NCBI RefSeq assembly: GCF_002027705.1
Contig: NZ_MBTG01000024.1
Location: 1-64,000 of the forward strand
DNA from: Paenibacillus ferrarius
GTDB taxonomy: Bacteria; Bacillota; Bacilli; Paenibacillales; NBRC-103111
DNA length: 64,000 nucleotides
Direction of reading: 5' to 3'
Positions 17,137 to 27,219 of this stretch are shown here, one piece after another. Every line of letters starts with the position of its first letter. The first letter of the stretch is position 1. Under the pieces are notes generated by a model. It ran no database searches, was not told where the DNA came from, and saw nothing but the letters and a program-made list of their open reading frames with translations. The position numbers and the translations under genes were made by a program.

Positions 17137-18257
17137 AGCAATACCTCCTCTAAATCATATATTGTATTGAATTTACCTGAAAAAACAGAAATAAAAGTAG
17201 GTAACTTTGATGAAACCTTAATTACTGTCGGACGAGAATCGTCAATTTCCGTTGTATTTAGGATAGTTTTAACAGCAAATAATGACGAATTGTATTGAAT
17301 TGATATTTCTGACTTCAAATATTTCCTTGCTAATTGGCTCATTCGATTCCACGCGGAATTTGGATGAAAATCACATGAGTTACAATTTCTCAGATATTGC
17401 TCATTACAATCTGGCCTCAATATTTGACAAGAAAACTTTGGAAATGGATTGTTGCTAGTTTCATGTGGTGTGTCACTTACTGAGGTTAGAGAATGTGTTC
17501 CAGTAAAGCCAAAAGGCATCAAAGAGAAAAAAGGACCATCCATAACGGTAATACCAATATTAGAAAAATTGGTTGATACCTTTGTTAGGATCACTTCACA
17601 TAATTCATATTTCGTTTGAAATAACTCATACCCGAAAAAATGAAGCAACTGATTAATACTTGCATATGTTGCGTTTAATACGTTTGGAGTTTGAATCGAC
17701 ATACCATTACTCAACTTTACTCTAAAGGTTTCATCTTGTGCTTCTACATTGTCTATTTGCCCACTAAATATCATCTTCACATTTTCAACATCACTTAAGT
17801 GATCACTTAGTGAGTTCCTTATTTTTTCTGCATCATAGGTATATTCGTCTGTCTCATATGCAGCTTCAACCATACCATTGTTAAAATATGTTGAAGCATT
17901 AACTTCTTCTGCTGGAATGCCTACATTATCACAAAATCTTTTAAATTGTTCGGCATTAGTCAATGAATCATATAAAGAAATTGCGTATACTTTCTTAAAT
18001 TGTCTATGAACTGCGTATTCAAATTCTTTATTAAATCTTTTATAGTAATTAGCAGATTTTTCGGCAGTAGAAATGCTTCTTGGATAGTGATAGCCATTGT
18101 GTACCCTTGCTTGATTTATGAAGCTTGCACGTTGTAGTGGTTTATCGTCAATATCGATCAACGCAACATGCAACCCTCTCGCCGCAAGAATTTTAGCAGC
18201 GTACATTCCATAAATTCCTGCGCCAAATATTAAGTAATCATATGATTCGATATGCAT
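17133..18257 (-). CDS. FAD-dependent oxidoreductase (DAO fold)
   Basis: A 374-residue flavoprotein. The dinucleotide-binding motif is FGAGIYGMYAAKILAARG (11-28) followed by ALIDIDD, and RVHNGYHYPRS recalls the DAO / glycerol-3-phosphate dehydrogenase family. A cysteine group (C-x6-C-x7-C-x2-C, about residues 277-295) is unusual and could bind metal. It lies between a membrane GT-C gene and a GtrB-like GT2 and overlaps the latter by 4 bp. Likely oxidises a sugar or lipid-linked sugar for this glycan. Substrate unknown. Confidence 0.75.
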   Translation of the reverse strand: MHIESYDYLIFGAGIYGMYAAKILAARGLHVALIDIDDKPLQRASFINQARVHNGYHYPRSISTAEKSANYYKRFNKEFEYAVHRQFKKVYAISLYDSLTNAEQFKRFCDNVGIPAEEVNASTYFNNGMVEAAYETDEYTYDAEKIRNSLSDHLSDVENVKMIFSGQIDNVEAQDETFRVKLSNGMSIQTPNVLNATYASINQLLHFFGYELFQTKYELCEVILTKVSTNFSNIGITVMDGPFFSLMPFGFTGTHSLTSVSDTPHETSNNPFPKFSCQILRPDCNEQYLRNCNSCDFHPNSAWNRMSQLARKYLKSEISIQYNSSLFAVKTILNTTEIDDSRPTVIKVSSKLPTFISVFSGKFNTIYDLEEVLL

Positions 18258-18291
18258 AATTGAACCTTTCTAAAATTAATAATTATTTTCT

Positions 18292-20541
18292 TTATTTTAA
18301 GAAATTTAGTTTAGTTGGGTATTGAATTATTTCTTTGGGAATGTCATCTTCTAAGAGAACATGTATCCACTCTTTATTGGGGTAATTAATTGATTTTATT
18401 TTGAATTGTCTATTATTGCTTTGGATATTCAAATATTTTGCACTTTGAATTTCACTTCTGTTTGAAACTGTATTTTTAAATAAGATAGTCTTCTGTGTTC
18501 GGCTCACTCCCTTTATCCAATTTTCGTCAGTTAAGTTTACAGCTTGTAAGTAATCAACTAAATTGGATAAGTCATTAGGAACATCTGGAAGAACCGAATT
18601 AATGCTCTTTATATTGACTTCAATATTTGTAATTCCTAGTGGATATGAGCTTATTGTGGCTTTTCCAAATCCTTGTGATAATTTAATTGGTATAGCAATA
18701 TCCTCAGTCTGTTTAGGTAAATTATAATAACCTGAATTATCACTCCACCCATCTCTCACAGAAACAATTCTCTGCAATCCAAAATCAAATTTGTTGAATC
18801 TATTTTTATTCCAACCAGAAGTGTAAGCTATACTAATATCTGCAATTGCATTATCTATTATATCGTTTGACTTTACATATATTTCAACCGTATCATTTGA
18901 TATTTGATTCAATGTTACGTTTAATTTAGTGTCAGTTATAAATTGATTTTGTTTTTGTTTTTCCCACAAGATATTATATGAAGTTGCCGCAATAGGCTTG
19001 TAGTTTTCAAGTAATTTTCTATAGAAAAACCAATTTTCTCTTTTTGACCAAAATTCCCATTGAGTAAAATCTTCTCTTATTGTTGTAACAAATTGAGGAT
19101 TTTGCAAAAAACTTTCTAAATATAATTTTCTATATTTATCTCCAAGTACGTGAATTATATAGTCAATTCCTGATGGTTGATATTCTGAATTGATTACTTC
19201 TAACGCAGAAGAATATGTAGAAAACAGATCTGCATTAGAGTTTTTAATGTATTTATTTGAAATATATTGCAGTTCTTCTCCATAAGCTGATAAATAGCCT
19301 TTTAACTCTTGTACATAATGTACTCTATCTTGTTTCAAATTATTAATCGCTGAGGTCAAACCATTAGTTACTAATGAAGTTACTATAATTATAATGACAC
19401 TGTTTATAAGTATTCTCACATGAAGATATTCCATAAAAACAAATTTTAATCTATTAATTATTTGACTTAATAAACTCACATATAAAACCATATACATCGG
19501 GGGAAATAAACCAACTTTTTCACTGCCAAATGCATATGCGAATCCTGCAATAAATGTTGTTAAATATAAAAAGAGTAGCATAATATTATGGTTATTATTA
19601 GATTTCTTAATGATTTGAACAGAATAATTCACAATTATCAACAGACTACATAATATTTCGAAATTTATAGGTATATCTGAAAATTTAAGTAGTTTTGTAT
19701 TTGGATTAATACCATAGTACCATAGTTGATAGTTAGCTACATTTAGGAAATTATAATTAAACCAATTAGTGAAATGTCCAAGAGTTAAAATACTAACCAA
19801 AGAATAACAACCAAGTAATATACCCAAAATAAACAATATTTTTTTTTTTATAAAACTAGTTAAAAATTTGAGTCTGAAATAAAGTAAACAATATATTATT
19901 GTACCAGCTATCAAAACACTTATCCCATAATCATTGGACCAAGCAATTCCGGCACCCAAAAAAATACCATAAACAAAAGAATTGTTTATTTTTTTTTTTA
20001 TTTTACTAATTTTATTAAAAAATAAAAAGATATAAACAAAAATAAAAGGTAAAAATGATCGAACCATTCTATCCGAATTACCAGGATGAATATTATCTAA
20101 AAAAGGCAATTGATTAAAGATATCAAAAAGATGAAATTCTCCTTTTAGACCAGCTGCTGTTAATATTAACAACAAAGTTAATATAAGCGATCTTTTAATA
20201 TTAGTAATATTGAGATAAGAAATCAGGAATATAGAGGAAGAAAAAAATAAGGCTGTAACAAAGTTTGTAACTGCTAGACTCATTGTAAAATTATTTCCTA
20301 AAATAAATAAAATAACAGTTTTTGTGTATAATGGTCCGAGTCCCAAATAGAAATAAAAATCTCTAAAAGGAACTTGTCCGTTAAGTATACGTCTATAACC
20401 ATTATAATTTTGAAAGTCACCATTTATAGGGAAAAAATCTGAAAAGTAAATACGGCTGAGTGCTGTATATAAACACACTAACATTACAAGCGCAAATAGT
20501 ACTATATTAAATACCAAGTTAGAATTTAATTTCATTTTCAA
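18292..20541 (-). CDS. Large membrane protein, probable GT-C glycosyltransferase
   Basis: A 749-residue protein with about ten to twelve hydrophobic helices in residues 10-410 and a long soluble C-terminal part (about 410-749) expected outside the membrane. The first loop has FFPINGDFQNYNGYRRILNG and VPFRDFYFYLGLGPLY, an Asp-containing loop and D-F...G-P pattern seen in PMT/ArnT-like GT-C enzymes that use lipid-phosphate sugars. It starts with TTG or an ATG 6 bp later, and is extremely AT-rich. Probable role: adding a side-chain sugar on the outer face. The C-terminal domain is not recognised. Confidence 0.62.
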   Translation of the reverse strand: MKMKLNSNLVFNIVLFALVMLVCLYTALSRIYFSDFFPINGDFQNYNGYRRILNGQVPFRDFYFYLGLGPLYTKTVILFILGNNFTMSLAVTNFVTALFFSSSIFLISYLNITNIKRSLILTLLLILTAAGLKGEFHLFDIFNQLPFLDNIHPGNSDRMVRSFLPFIFVYIFLFFNKISKIKKKINNSFVYGIFLGAGIAWSNDYGISVLIAGTIIYCLLYFRLKFLTSFIKKKILFILGILLGCYSLVSILTLGHFTNWFNYNFLNVANYQLWYYGINPNTKLLKFSDIPINFEILCSLLIIVNYSVQIIKKSNNNHNIMLLFLYLTTFIAGFAYAFGSEKVGLFPPMYMVLYVSLLSQIINRLKFVFMEYLHVRILINSVIIIIVTSLVTNGLTSAINNLKQDRVHYVQELKGYLSAYGEELQYISNKYIKNSNADLFSTYSSALEVINSEYQPSGIDYIIHVLGDKYRKLYLESFLQNPQFVTTIREDFTQWEFWSKRENWFFYRKLLENYKPIAATSYNILWEKQKQNQFITDTKLNVTLNQISNDTVEIYVKSNDIIDNAIADISIAYTSGWNKNRFNKFDFGLQRIVSVRDGWSDNSGYYNLPKQTEDIAIPIKLSQGFGKATISSYPLGITNIEVNIKSINSVLPDVPNDLSNLVDYLQAVNLTDENWIKGVSRTQKTILFKNTVSNRSEIQSAKYLNIQSNNRQFKIKSINYPNKEWIHVLLEDDIPKEIIQYPTKLNFLK

Positions 20542-21195
20542 TTTTCAAAATCCCCTATTTTATTTTTAATGTTTATAATTAGCTAGTGTTTAACAGTCTC
20601 AGACATTCTCAGTCTTGATTTAATTTTGCATAGAGCGGTCGAATTAATACGAGAAACTACCGAATTAAGATGAAAAAGGCGGACCTTTAGCACCTTTTTG
20701 GTTGATTTGTCTTTCTTATAGCAAGCATTGTTCACGATCAGAAACACAAGTGCTTTTGCATCATTTCCCACGTTTTTCTCGGATTTATCCGAAAGCAAAT
20801 TACATGCCTCTACGTTGCATTCCGTTGACCCACTATGGCAAATGATTTAATAAATTCGTTACGCTGCTGAATTGACGATTTGTCTTCCAGAATTTTAAAT
20901 TTATGTAATATTTATTCTTACGTCCAATAACGAGTGAAGATAAATGACCGAGTTGCAGTTTGGCCCCTTTTAACACCAAGATGAACTTTATGCTGGTCAG
21001 TTAGGTTGGGTTGGGACATCTCTTTTATTTGTTGATATGGTAATCGTCAATTTCCCGATAAAGGAACGATCTTTCTTATTATAAACGTTCAACGCAGTTC
21101 TAACAGAACTTTCATATAAAATCGGTTACATTAAACCGACAGAGCCATTTGTAGCAGACCCCTAATATTTCATAGTTCATATACTTATCTATGAG
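20542..21195 (-). other. 654-bp gap with no supported gene
   Basis: This stretch lies between the 749-residue membrane protein and the flippase-like gene in the middle of the operon. The longest frame (20583-20798, minus, 71 codons, basic) has no visible ribosome site and no recognised motif. Several short minus frames (e.g. around 20830-20990 and 21010-21110) look like broken coding sequence but match nothing I know. It is best read as a decayed gene or former insertion. No clear terminator was found, so the operon may read through. Confidence 0.5.
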
Positions 21196-21549
21196 TTATA
21201 AGAACATTATTATAGTGCCTACAATTAATAAGATCAATCCAATAATCTTCATCATTGTTAATGGCTCATTAAATATAATAACAGAAATAAGTACAACCCC
21301 TAAAGTAGTTAGGGCTTGAGAAACAGGCGATATTCTACTCAATTCTCCTCTCGATAATGCCACCACATAGAATAAAAAGCTACATCCATATAAGATAGCT
21401 CCTCCCCATATTAATGGTGAGGATAGATATTTCACTAATATTGAATACATATTATTTGTCTCAAAAGCATTACCATTTACAGCATTTTTAAGTAAATATT
21501 GTGCGAACAAATTAAATATGAGAGCTGCTACTAAAAGTATATACGTCAT
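21196..21549 (-). CDS. Small 4-TM EamA/SMR-like protein (lipid-sugar flippase candidate)
   Basis: A 117-residue protein with four predicted membrane helices (about 1-20, 37-60, 73-93 and 98-117). It contains GELSRISPVSQALTTLGVV and IIFNEPLT, the half-EamA / small multidrug resistance pattern also seen in ArnE/ArnF and other undecaprenyl-phosphate-sugar flippase subunits. AAAGGAT precedes the ATG. It lies 10 bp downstream of a GT-C type gene, which supports a flipping role for a polyprenyl-phosphate sugar rather than drug efflux. It would act as a dimer. Confidence 0.72.
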   Translation of the reverse strand: MTYILLVAALIFNLFAQYLLKNAVNGNAFETNNMYSILVKYLSSPLIWGGAILYGCSFLFYVVALSRGELSRISPVSQALTTLGVVLISVIIFNEPLTMMKIIGLILLIVGTIIMFL

Positions 21550-21559
21550 AATTTATCCT

Positions 21560-23131
21560 TTAACCTAAGTTTTTAGAATCCAAAGAAATAGTATGTTTAT
21601 CACGATGAATGATCTTATCTGAAGTTATTTTACCAAGAAAATTTGTGTATAAAAGAAGGGCAATAATAAGCAAAGTAATACTAATAATTATTTTACTTTC
21701 TTTTCTTAACATACCAATATAAACAAAACACAATATTGCAAGCTCGCTTGTACTCATATAAATATATCGACCTATTAGAATGTCCCATGATTGGGACATT
21801 GTAATAAATATTATTATTGCTACATTTCCTATTACGGCAGCTGAACAAAAAACAAAAAATAAACTTTTTGGATTTCTATTGCAAATTGATTTCGAGTATT
21901 TGTACAAAACACTAATAATTGCAATCACTGTGAACATTGTTAAGTATTCAATCAAAAGAAATAAAGGTTGCTCTGGATATGCTCCTTCTTGAGGGTTCCA
22001 GAAATATACAAACATACGAGGAAGATTCAACGCCACATACCACAATCCATAAGAATCATTGTTTGGATTTACAACCGAACGTTGCATATCCATCACAATA
22101 TTCCCAGCAGTCGACACCCCATAATAATAGTAGTTCATGATGAACCAAGGAGCCATTATAGAAACAACCGTAACACAATAATATAGACATTGTTTGATAT
22201 CTTTTTTCCATAATATAAACACTGCAGTTATTGGGATTAGATATATGGCAGTAAATTGAGTAAGTGCAACAGCAGCTGTTAAAATTGCCATAATAACAAT
22301 TTGATACTTGTAATTTAAAGTTTTCTCTAAGGAATATTTTAGGATAAAATATAGATGCAATGCCCCCAAAACAGGAAGCAAGTTAACATTACTAATTGTA
22401 AGCATCCTTAGCATATATCCGGGATTTATTGAGAAGAGGATTGCTACTGAGAAAATAACAAAATCGTTACGCTTCAATATATTATTATTTATACATAATT
22501 CATACATTTTTTTAATTATAAATACACTGGATAATAAGAAAAAAAGCCCGAGAAATTTTATTAAATAGACTGCCAAATAAGCGTTACCTAATGAAAATTT
22601 ATAAACGATAGCTCCTATTATATAATATAAAGGTGGTTGGAAAGCTTCGTACTGACGGCCAAAAAGGCCAAGTGTCGCAGGGTCGGTAGGTGAAGGGTTT
22701 GGATAGAATTTTTGAGCCACTGCAAAGACGCGATTCGGTATAAACTCTTGAACAAATGGAATCCTATAATGGTTTGCTAGATAATCAATGTAAGCAAAAT
22801 GATAAGTTTCATCAACTACTGTAAAGTATGGAAAAATAATAATATATATACTTCCAGCAACGAATAGAATTGGATAAATAACGTTAAATTTAAAAAATCG
22901 ATAAAGACTTAAAACAATAATACTAATTAACAGCCCACATTTTATCCTTTGTGGATTGGTAATAATATATTTTTCTTGAGCGATATTATTAATATTTCCT
23001 GAAAATAAATTATATACATAGTACAAAAAGATTAGTGAAACTATTAATAAAAATAATAGTTCATATCTAAACCTTTTTTTTGTACGAATATCAGATATTA
23101 TTGCATTGAATGACATGTAATTTTGCCCCAT
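21560..23131 (-). CDS. Polytopic membrane protein, DUF2142/GT-C-like
   Basis: A 523-residue integral membrane protein with about twelve hydrophobic segments. An extracellular loop near residue 115 reads VVDETYHFAYIDYLANHYRIP, with the D-E-x-x-H motif typical of DUF2142 / PMT-type GT-C enzymes, followed by FQPPLYYIIGAIVY. These enzymes transfer a sugar from a polyprenyl-phosphate donor on the outer membrane face. Start uncertain: ATG at 23131, or five codons later. Adjacent to the flippase-like gene, it probably decorates the glycan or a wall polymer. Confidence 0.68.
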   Translation of the reverse strand: MGQNYMSFNAIISDIRTKKRFRYELLFLLIVSLIFLYYVYNLFSGNINNIAQEKYIITNPQRIKCGLLISIIVLSLYRFFKFNVIYPILFVAGSIYIIIFPYFTVVDETYHFAYIDYLANHYRIPFVQEFIPNRVFAVAQKFYPNPSPTDPATLGLFGRQYEAFQPPLYYIIGAIVYKFSLGNAYLAVYLIKFLGLFFLLSSVFIIKKMYELCINNNILKRNDFVIFSVAILFSINPGYMLRMLTISNVNLLPVLGALHLYFILKYSLEKTLNYKYQIVIMAILTAAVALTQFTAIYLIPITAVFILWKKDIKQCLYYCVTVVSIMAPWFIMNYYYYGVSTAGNIVMDMQRSVVNPNNDSYGLWYVALNLPRMFVYFWNPQEGAYPEQPLFLLIEYLTMFTVIAIISVLYKYSKSICNRNPKSLFFVFCSAAVIGNVAIIIFITMSQSWDILIGRYIYMSTSELAILCFVYIGMLRKESKIIISITLLIIALLLYTNFLGKITSDKIIHRDKHTISLDSKNLG

Positions 23132-23247
23132 TCCATAAGATACACCAATACCAATACAGATTCCAAGTTAGGTATGAATTTATAGTTTAACGGAATTAAT
23201 GAAGAATCTTATTCACTAGGTCATCGTTAAACATATTCTTTGGACAT

Positions 23248-26200
23248 TCAAAATATATCTATCATCAAATTCTCAAGCTCTTTATTCCAATCTGATCTCT
23301 CCAGTTTCATATATTCAGCAGCTTGACTTGTAATTCTAACCCTCTCATTTTTATTGATCAATCCTTCAATAATAGCTTCTGAAATACACGAAACACTGGG
23401 TTCAGCCACCTTACAATTTACCCCGTCTTTCAACATCCATGTATTCCAGGGATTTTTATTAGCAACTACTAAGCAACCACTAGCCATTAGCTCAAATGGA
23501 AGGTAAGAAGGATGTCTAGTCATCATCATAGCAAGCCCTACATGACATTGCCTATATAAGTCTCCTGTTGCCTTATAAGGTAACATGCCCAAATGCTCAA
23601 TGACACCATCCGCTCCATATGCTGCTGCATCCCAATCGGCACCAGCACTCACGATCCTCACTTTATTGCCAAAGTGCTCTTTTACCTTCCTTAAAGCAGG
23701 TATTGCTAATTCAAAGCAGTTCCGCGGATTCCCTGGTCTACCGTATAGAAACACTAAATAAGGCTCTTCAATTCTTTCATATTGTGGTGGATAAAATACA
23801 GAAGTATCTACACAAGGAGTGAAATGATATGCCTTGCCACCTAATTCCTCATAACTTAACTTTAAAGAAATTGTATTGCAAACAGCTGTGTAACCAAACC
23901 CATAAGTAGCTTCCACTTGCGCACTTGTTGATCCTCCTGGGTAAAACAATGGCTCCCAGTCTTGCAAGAAATAGAATTTCTTCTTAGTCTTATTATATTT
24001 TAATTGGGTGTATGCTGTTGTCCATAATGTACAAAACGAAATATCAGAACTTGGAATTGAATTAATTTTATAATCGTTTGTTAAGCCTATTACTTCGCAA
24101 TCTTTTAAACTCGGGAATGCAGCTAGAATTGCTTGCCTGACACTTGTAATATCATCGAGACCCACAATTACAAATTGATTTTTTATTGCATTATTTGTTG
24201 TCAAAAACTCTGCAAATCGTAAGATTGTATGAATGCCTCCATAAAATGCTGTGGAAAATGGTGGAAGGAACCACGTTGCAGTTTTGGGAGTTCCTAACAT
24301 TTCCGATTGTTCAATTACTTGTTGATTTTTTTCTAAGTCTTCTTTTGTAAAGTCATACAACGTCGAAAGAATCATTGCATCTGACGTGTAACCTGTCCAT
24401 ATAGATGTGTCTGATTTCTTTTGTGACTCTACTTTAGGTATATATTTCGATTGAAGATATCTTGGATTCCAGTCCCAGACATTTTGATTGAAATATACAT
24501 CATTAATGCTTTCCTGTGGCGAAAATTTAACTAGTGGAGCTTCATTAGTATAATTAAGTTTTAAATATGGATTGTATAATATAGTATCAAATTTTGAGAC
24601 TAAAATCTGTGCTTTCAAAAGTGATTCTTCAAAATTAGTTTCGTTATCCATACTATCAAATATATTACTAAACAATCTTTTATTTACCATTAAAGCTAAC
24701 CCTGAGACTGCTCTGTAATCTCTATACCAACTTACACTACCGTAAGTCGTATATGCATGTGTAGGCATGCCCTTATAGGGCTCAATTACTTCATTTTTCT
24801 CATTAAATACATATCCTGCATTTAAAACTAAGTTATTAGAATCTACAATCATTCCTGATGCGGCCGCATAATTACCTTCTTTTATCCACAACGCTAGTTC
24901 AACTGCTATTTCATTAGAAGATAGTACTACCCCAGCTTTTAGAAAAAACACAGGGTTATTACTTGTTGAGTCCGCATTCGCTAAATCAGATACATATTGA
25001 GTTTTTATATGAAAATCATTTTCAAAAACATCAAAATGAGCATTGATTTTATTTGTTTGTACAATCGTTACCATTTGAGGCTTAACAGCTTGTTTTTTTA
25101 GTGATTCTAGTGTTGCAAAAATATCTTTTAATTGTGAATTCTTATCTGTATATAATAAAACATCATAATAAACAGCTTTTTCATTCCAGATCATTCTGAA
25201 AGTATGATCTTCATTTCTCACTAAATTTCCATTAAGTTTTCTTCTACTCACGTAATTAGCTAAAGCTCTATTTTGAGCTTCCACAACATAAGGTTTTGCT
25301 TGTAGTCCGGAAGCAACAGATGTTTCTATAATCCTCCAATGATATAATACCTCAGGTATGTGAATAATTTGTTCTGCATGCTCAGAAACCTTGAGGAAAA
25401 TGTCCCAATCTTGAGCGCCGTCAGTTGTTGCATCAAACATCCCAATTGATTTAAAAATATTTTTTCTAATTACACAGAAATGAGTTGGGTAATTGGCAGA
25501 TAGCATAGTTGCCCATGACCATTTATGTTTAAATAATGGATTTAGCCTGACTGTTCCATTTTCATTTATTTGATCTTTATCTGAGTATAAAAAATCAACC
25601 TTAGGATTGTCATTGATAACCTTCACCATTTGATATAATGCATCAGGAGTGATTACGTCATCATGATCAAGTAACGCTACAAAATCACCATTTGCCAAAT
25701 TAAATGCTTCGTTAGTATTTCTCGAAATACCACCATTTTCATTTAAATAAACACACTTGATTCTTTTTTCAGTTTTTTCTACACTCTTTATGTAACCCGT
25801 CAATTCTATATTTTCTAAATCCGCTAACGCTATGCATAATTCCCAATTTTCATAACTTTGATTAATAACTGAATCCACAGTTTCTTTGAAGATAGTTGGC
25901 TTTATTTTATATACTGGCAACAAAATACTAATTAATGGTTTTAAAACAAATTCATTGGATTCAAGTCTTTGTTTAGATAATAATTCATTAGTCGGATATT
26001 GAGATGCTTCCAACCAACGTTGGTTACCTTCGTTCCATAGATTTGTTTCAACAATAGCAGGCTCCATTGATCCTGTTATCGGCTTCAATGATATTTTATT
26101 AAACCTACGTCCTTTAACAATCCCTTTCACGATTTCTCTTCTTTTTGAGTGCAGCGGAAGAAGATTATCTCTAAATCTCCAATATTTACTTAGAATTCTA

Positions 26201-27219
26201 AAAGATTTACCTGACCTTATTCTATTCAGTTCCTCGTGTAATTGAGCAATTTGTAAATTGAGAGATGAACTGTAATTTCTCAGATTCAATTCATTTTGAT
26301 TCAGCACATTGACTTGATCATTTGCGTTCTGAATTGATGATAAGTTATCCTCATTTATAATAATCAGTTCATTTAATTGAGTTTTTAGCTTCAAATTCTC
26401 TTCTAAGATTAAGTTAGTTCTAAGTTTTTCTTCATTTATTTTCACTAATTGGTTATTCAGTTTACTTAGTTGAGCGAACATCAAGTTATTTGAATCATCG
26501 ATTTTATTACTCATCCGTTCAGACAAAGAATCAATATGATTGATAACGTTGTCTAGCTTTGACTTACTTTCAGTACTTATCGAGGTTTGCTCATCTAAAG
26601 AAGCAATTATACTTTTAATATCTTCCGATGTGTGCTTTCTATACATAACTGTGTGAGGGGCAATATGTTCTGAAGGCCACGATTCATGCCCCCTAACAAA
26701 CCCATATTTCGCGAATATATTATCCCAGTATGCTGGAAGTTGAACATTGATATGCGTTGGTTCATCAAAATCTGAAGGAGAGGATGAAAAAATAATTTGC
26801 GTTGTATGTTGGCACATTAACTTGATCGCTTTGTCCGCCATTTCAGCAGTTACATGCTCAAGGACTTCAATACAGGTTATTAAATCATATTGACCATCGT
26901 ACATAACCGAATCATCGATCTGTCCCACTTTGCAAAAAGGTTTAATGTCCTCTCTCACTTCCGAGATTGCCGTTTCTGAAATATCAAAACCAAATGCATT
27001 AACATCAAGATCTCTGAGACTTTCAACTACAAACCCTTTAGCACATCCAACATCAAGAACTCTTACAGGTTCATAATTAACTTGTATTTGTTTCGAGATA
27101 TTAGTGAAGAATTGAATCCAATGACCATTTTGGGACTCTCTATTATAAGGAATTCCACCAAAACTTGTTTTGTAATAATCTTCGTTGTATACCGACTTAT
27201 CAAACTTCTCATTAGACAC
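23248..27219 (-). CDS. Methyltransferase / GT2 / GT4 multidomain protein (WsaE-like)
   Basis: A 1323-residue cytoplasmic protein. Residues about 1-200 are a class I SAM methyltransferase (VLDVGCAKGFVVESL, then ITCIEVLEHV). Residues about 205-345 form a coiled coil. Residues about 430-690 are a GT2 domain (ISILLPVYKIKP, NGGISRNTNEAF, LLDHDDVITPDAL). A second, weaker GT2-like half follows (about 695-990). Residues about 1010-1323 are GT-B/GT4 (VFLYGRPGNPRN, ELMASGCLVVANKNPWNTW). The order resembles WsaE of Geobacillus S-layer glycan synthesis, a methyltransferase joined to two rhamnosyltransferases that ends the chain. It begins with GTG and overlaps the ABC ATPase stop by 8 bp. Confidence 0.85.
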   Translation of the reverse strand: MSNEKFDKSVYNEDYYKTSFGGIPYNRESQNGHWIQFFTNISKQIQVNYEPVRVLDVGCAKGFVVESLRDLDVNAFGFDISETAISEVREDIKPFCKVGQIDDSVMYDGQYDLITCIEVLEHVTAEMADKAIKLMCQHTTQIIFSSSPSDFDEPTHINVQLPAYWDNIFAKYGFVRGHESWPSEHIAPHTVMYRKHTSEDIKSIIASLDEQTSISTESKSKLDNVINHIDSLSERMSNKIDDSNNLMFAQLSKLNNQLVKINEEKLRTNLILEENLKLKTQLNELIIINEDNLSSIQNANDQVNVLNQNELNLRNYSSSLNLQIAQLHEELNRIRSGKSFRILSKYWRFRDNLLPLHSKRREIVKGIVKGRRFNKISLKPITGSMEPAIVETNLWNEGNQRWLEASQYPTNELLSKQRLESNEFVLKPLISILLPVYKIKPTIFKETVDSVINQSYENWELCIALADLENIELTGYIKSVEKTEKRIKCVYLNENGGISRNTNEAFNLANGDFVALLDHDDVITPDALYQMVKVINDNPKVDFLYSDKDQINENGTVRLNPLFKHKWSWATMLSANYPTHFCVIRKNIFKSIGMFDATTDGAQDWDIFLKVSEHAEQIIHIPEVLYHWRIIETSVASGLQAKPYVVEAQNRALANYVSRRKLNGNLVRNEDHTFRMIWNEKAVYYDVLLYTDKNSQLKDIFATLESLKKQAVKPQMVTIVQTNKINAHFDVFENDFHIKTQYVSDLANADSTSNNPVFFLKAGVVLSSNEIAVELALWIKEGNYAAASGMIVDSNNLVLNAGYVFNEKNEVIEPYKGMPTHAYTTYGSVSWYRDYRAVSGLALMVNKRLFSNIFDSMDNETNFEESLLKAQILVSKFDTILYNPYLKLNYTNEAPLVKFSPQESINDVYFNQNVWDWNPRYLQSKYIPKVESQKKSDTSIWTGYTSDAMILSTLYDFTKEDLEKNQQVIEQSEMLGTPKTATWFLPPFSTAFYGGIHTILRFAEFLTTNNAIKNQFVIVGLDDITSVRQAILAAFPSLKDCEVIGLTNDYKINSIPSSDISFCTLWTTAYTQLKYNKTKKKFYFLQDWEPLFYPGGSTSAQVEATYGFGYTAVCNTISLKLSYEELGGKAYHFTPCVDTSVFYPPQYERIEEPYLVFLYGRPGNPRNCFELAIPALRKVKEHFGNKVRIVSAGADWDAAAYGADGVIEHLGMLPYKATGDLYRQCHVGLAMMMTRHPSYLPFELMASGCLVVANKNPWNTWMLKDGVNCKVAEPSVSCISEAIIEGLINKNERVRITSQAAEYMKLERSDWNKELENLMIDIF

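Noticed and set aside
20583..20798. 71-codon frame downstream of the 749-residue membrane protein
   Set aside because: No ribosome site, odd composition and no recognised family; kept only as part of the described gap.
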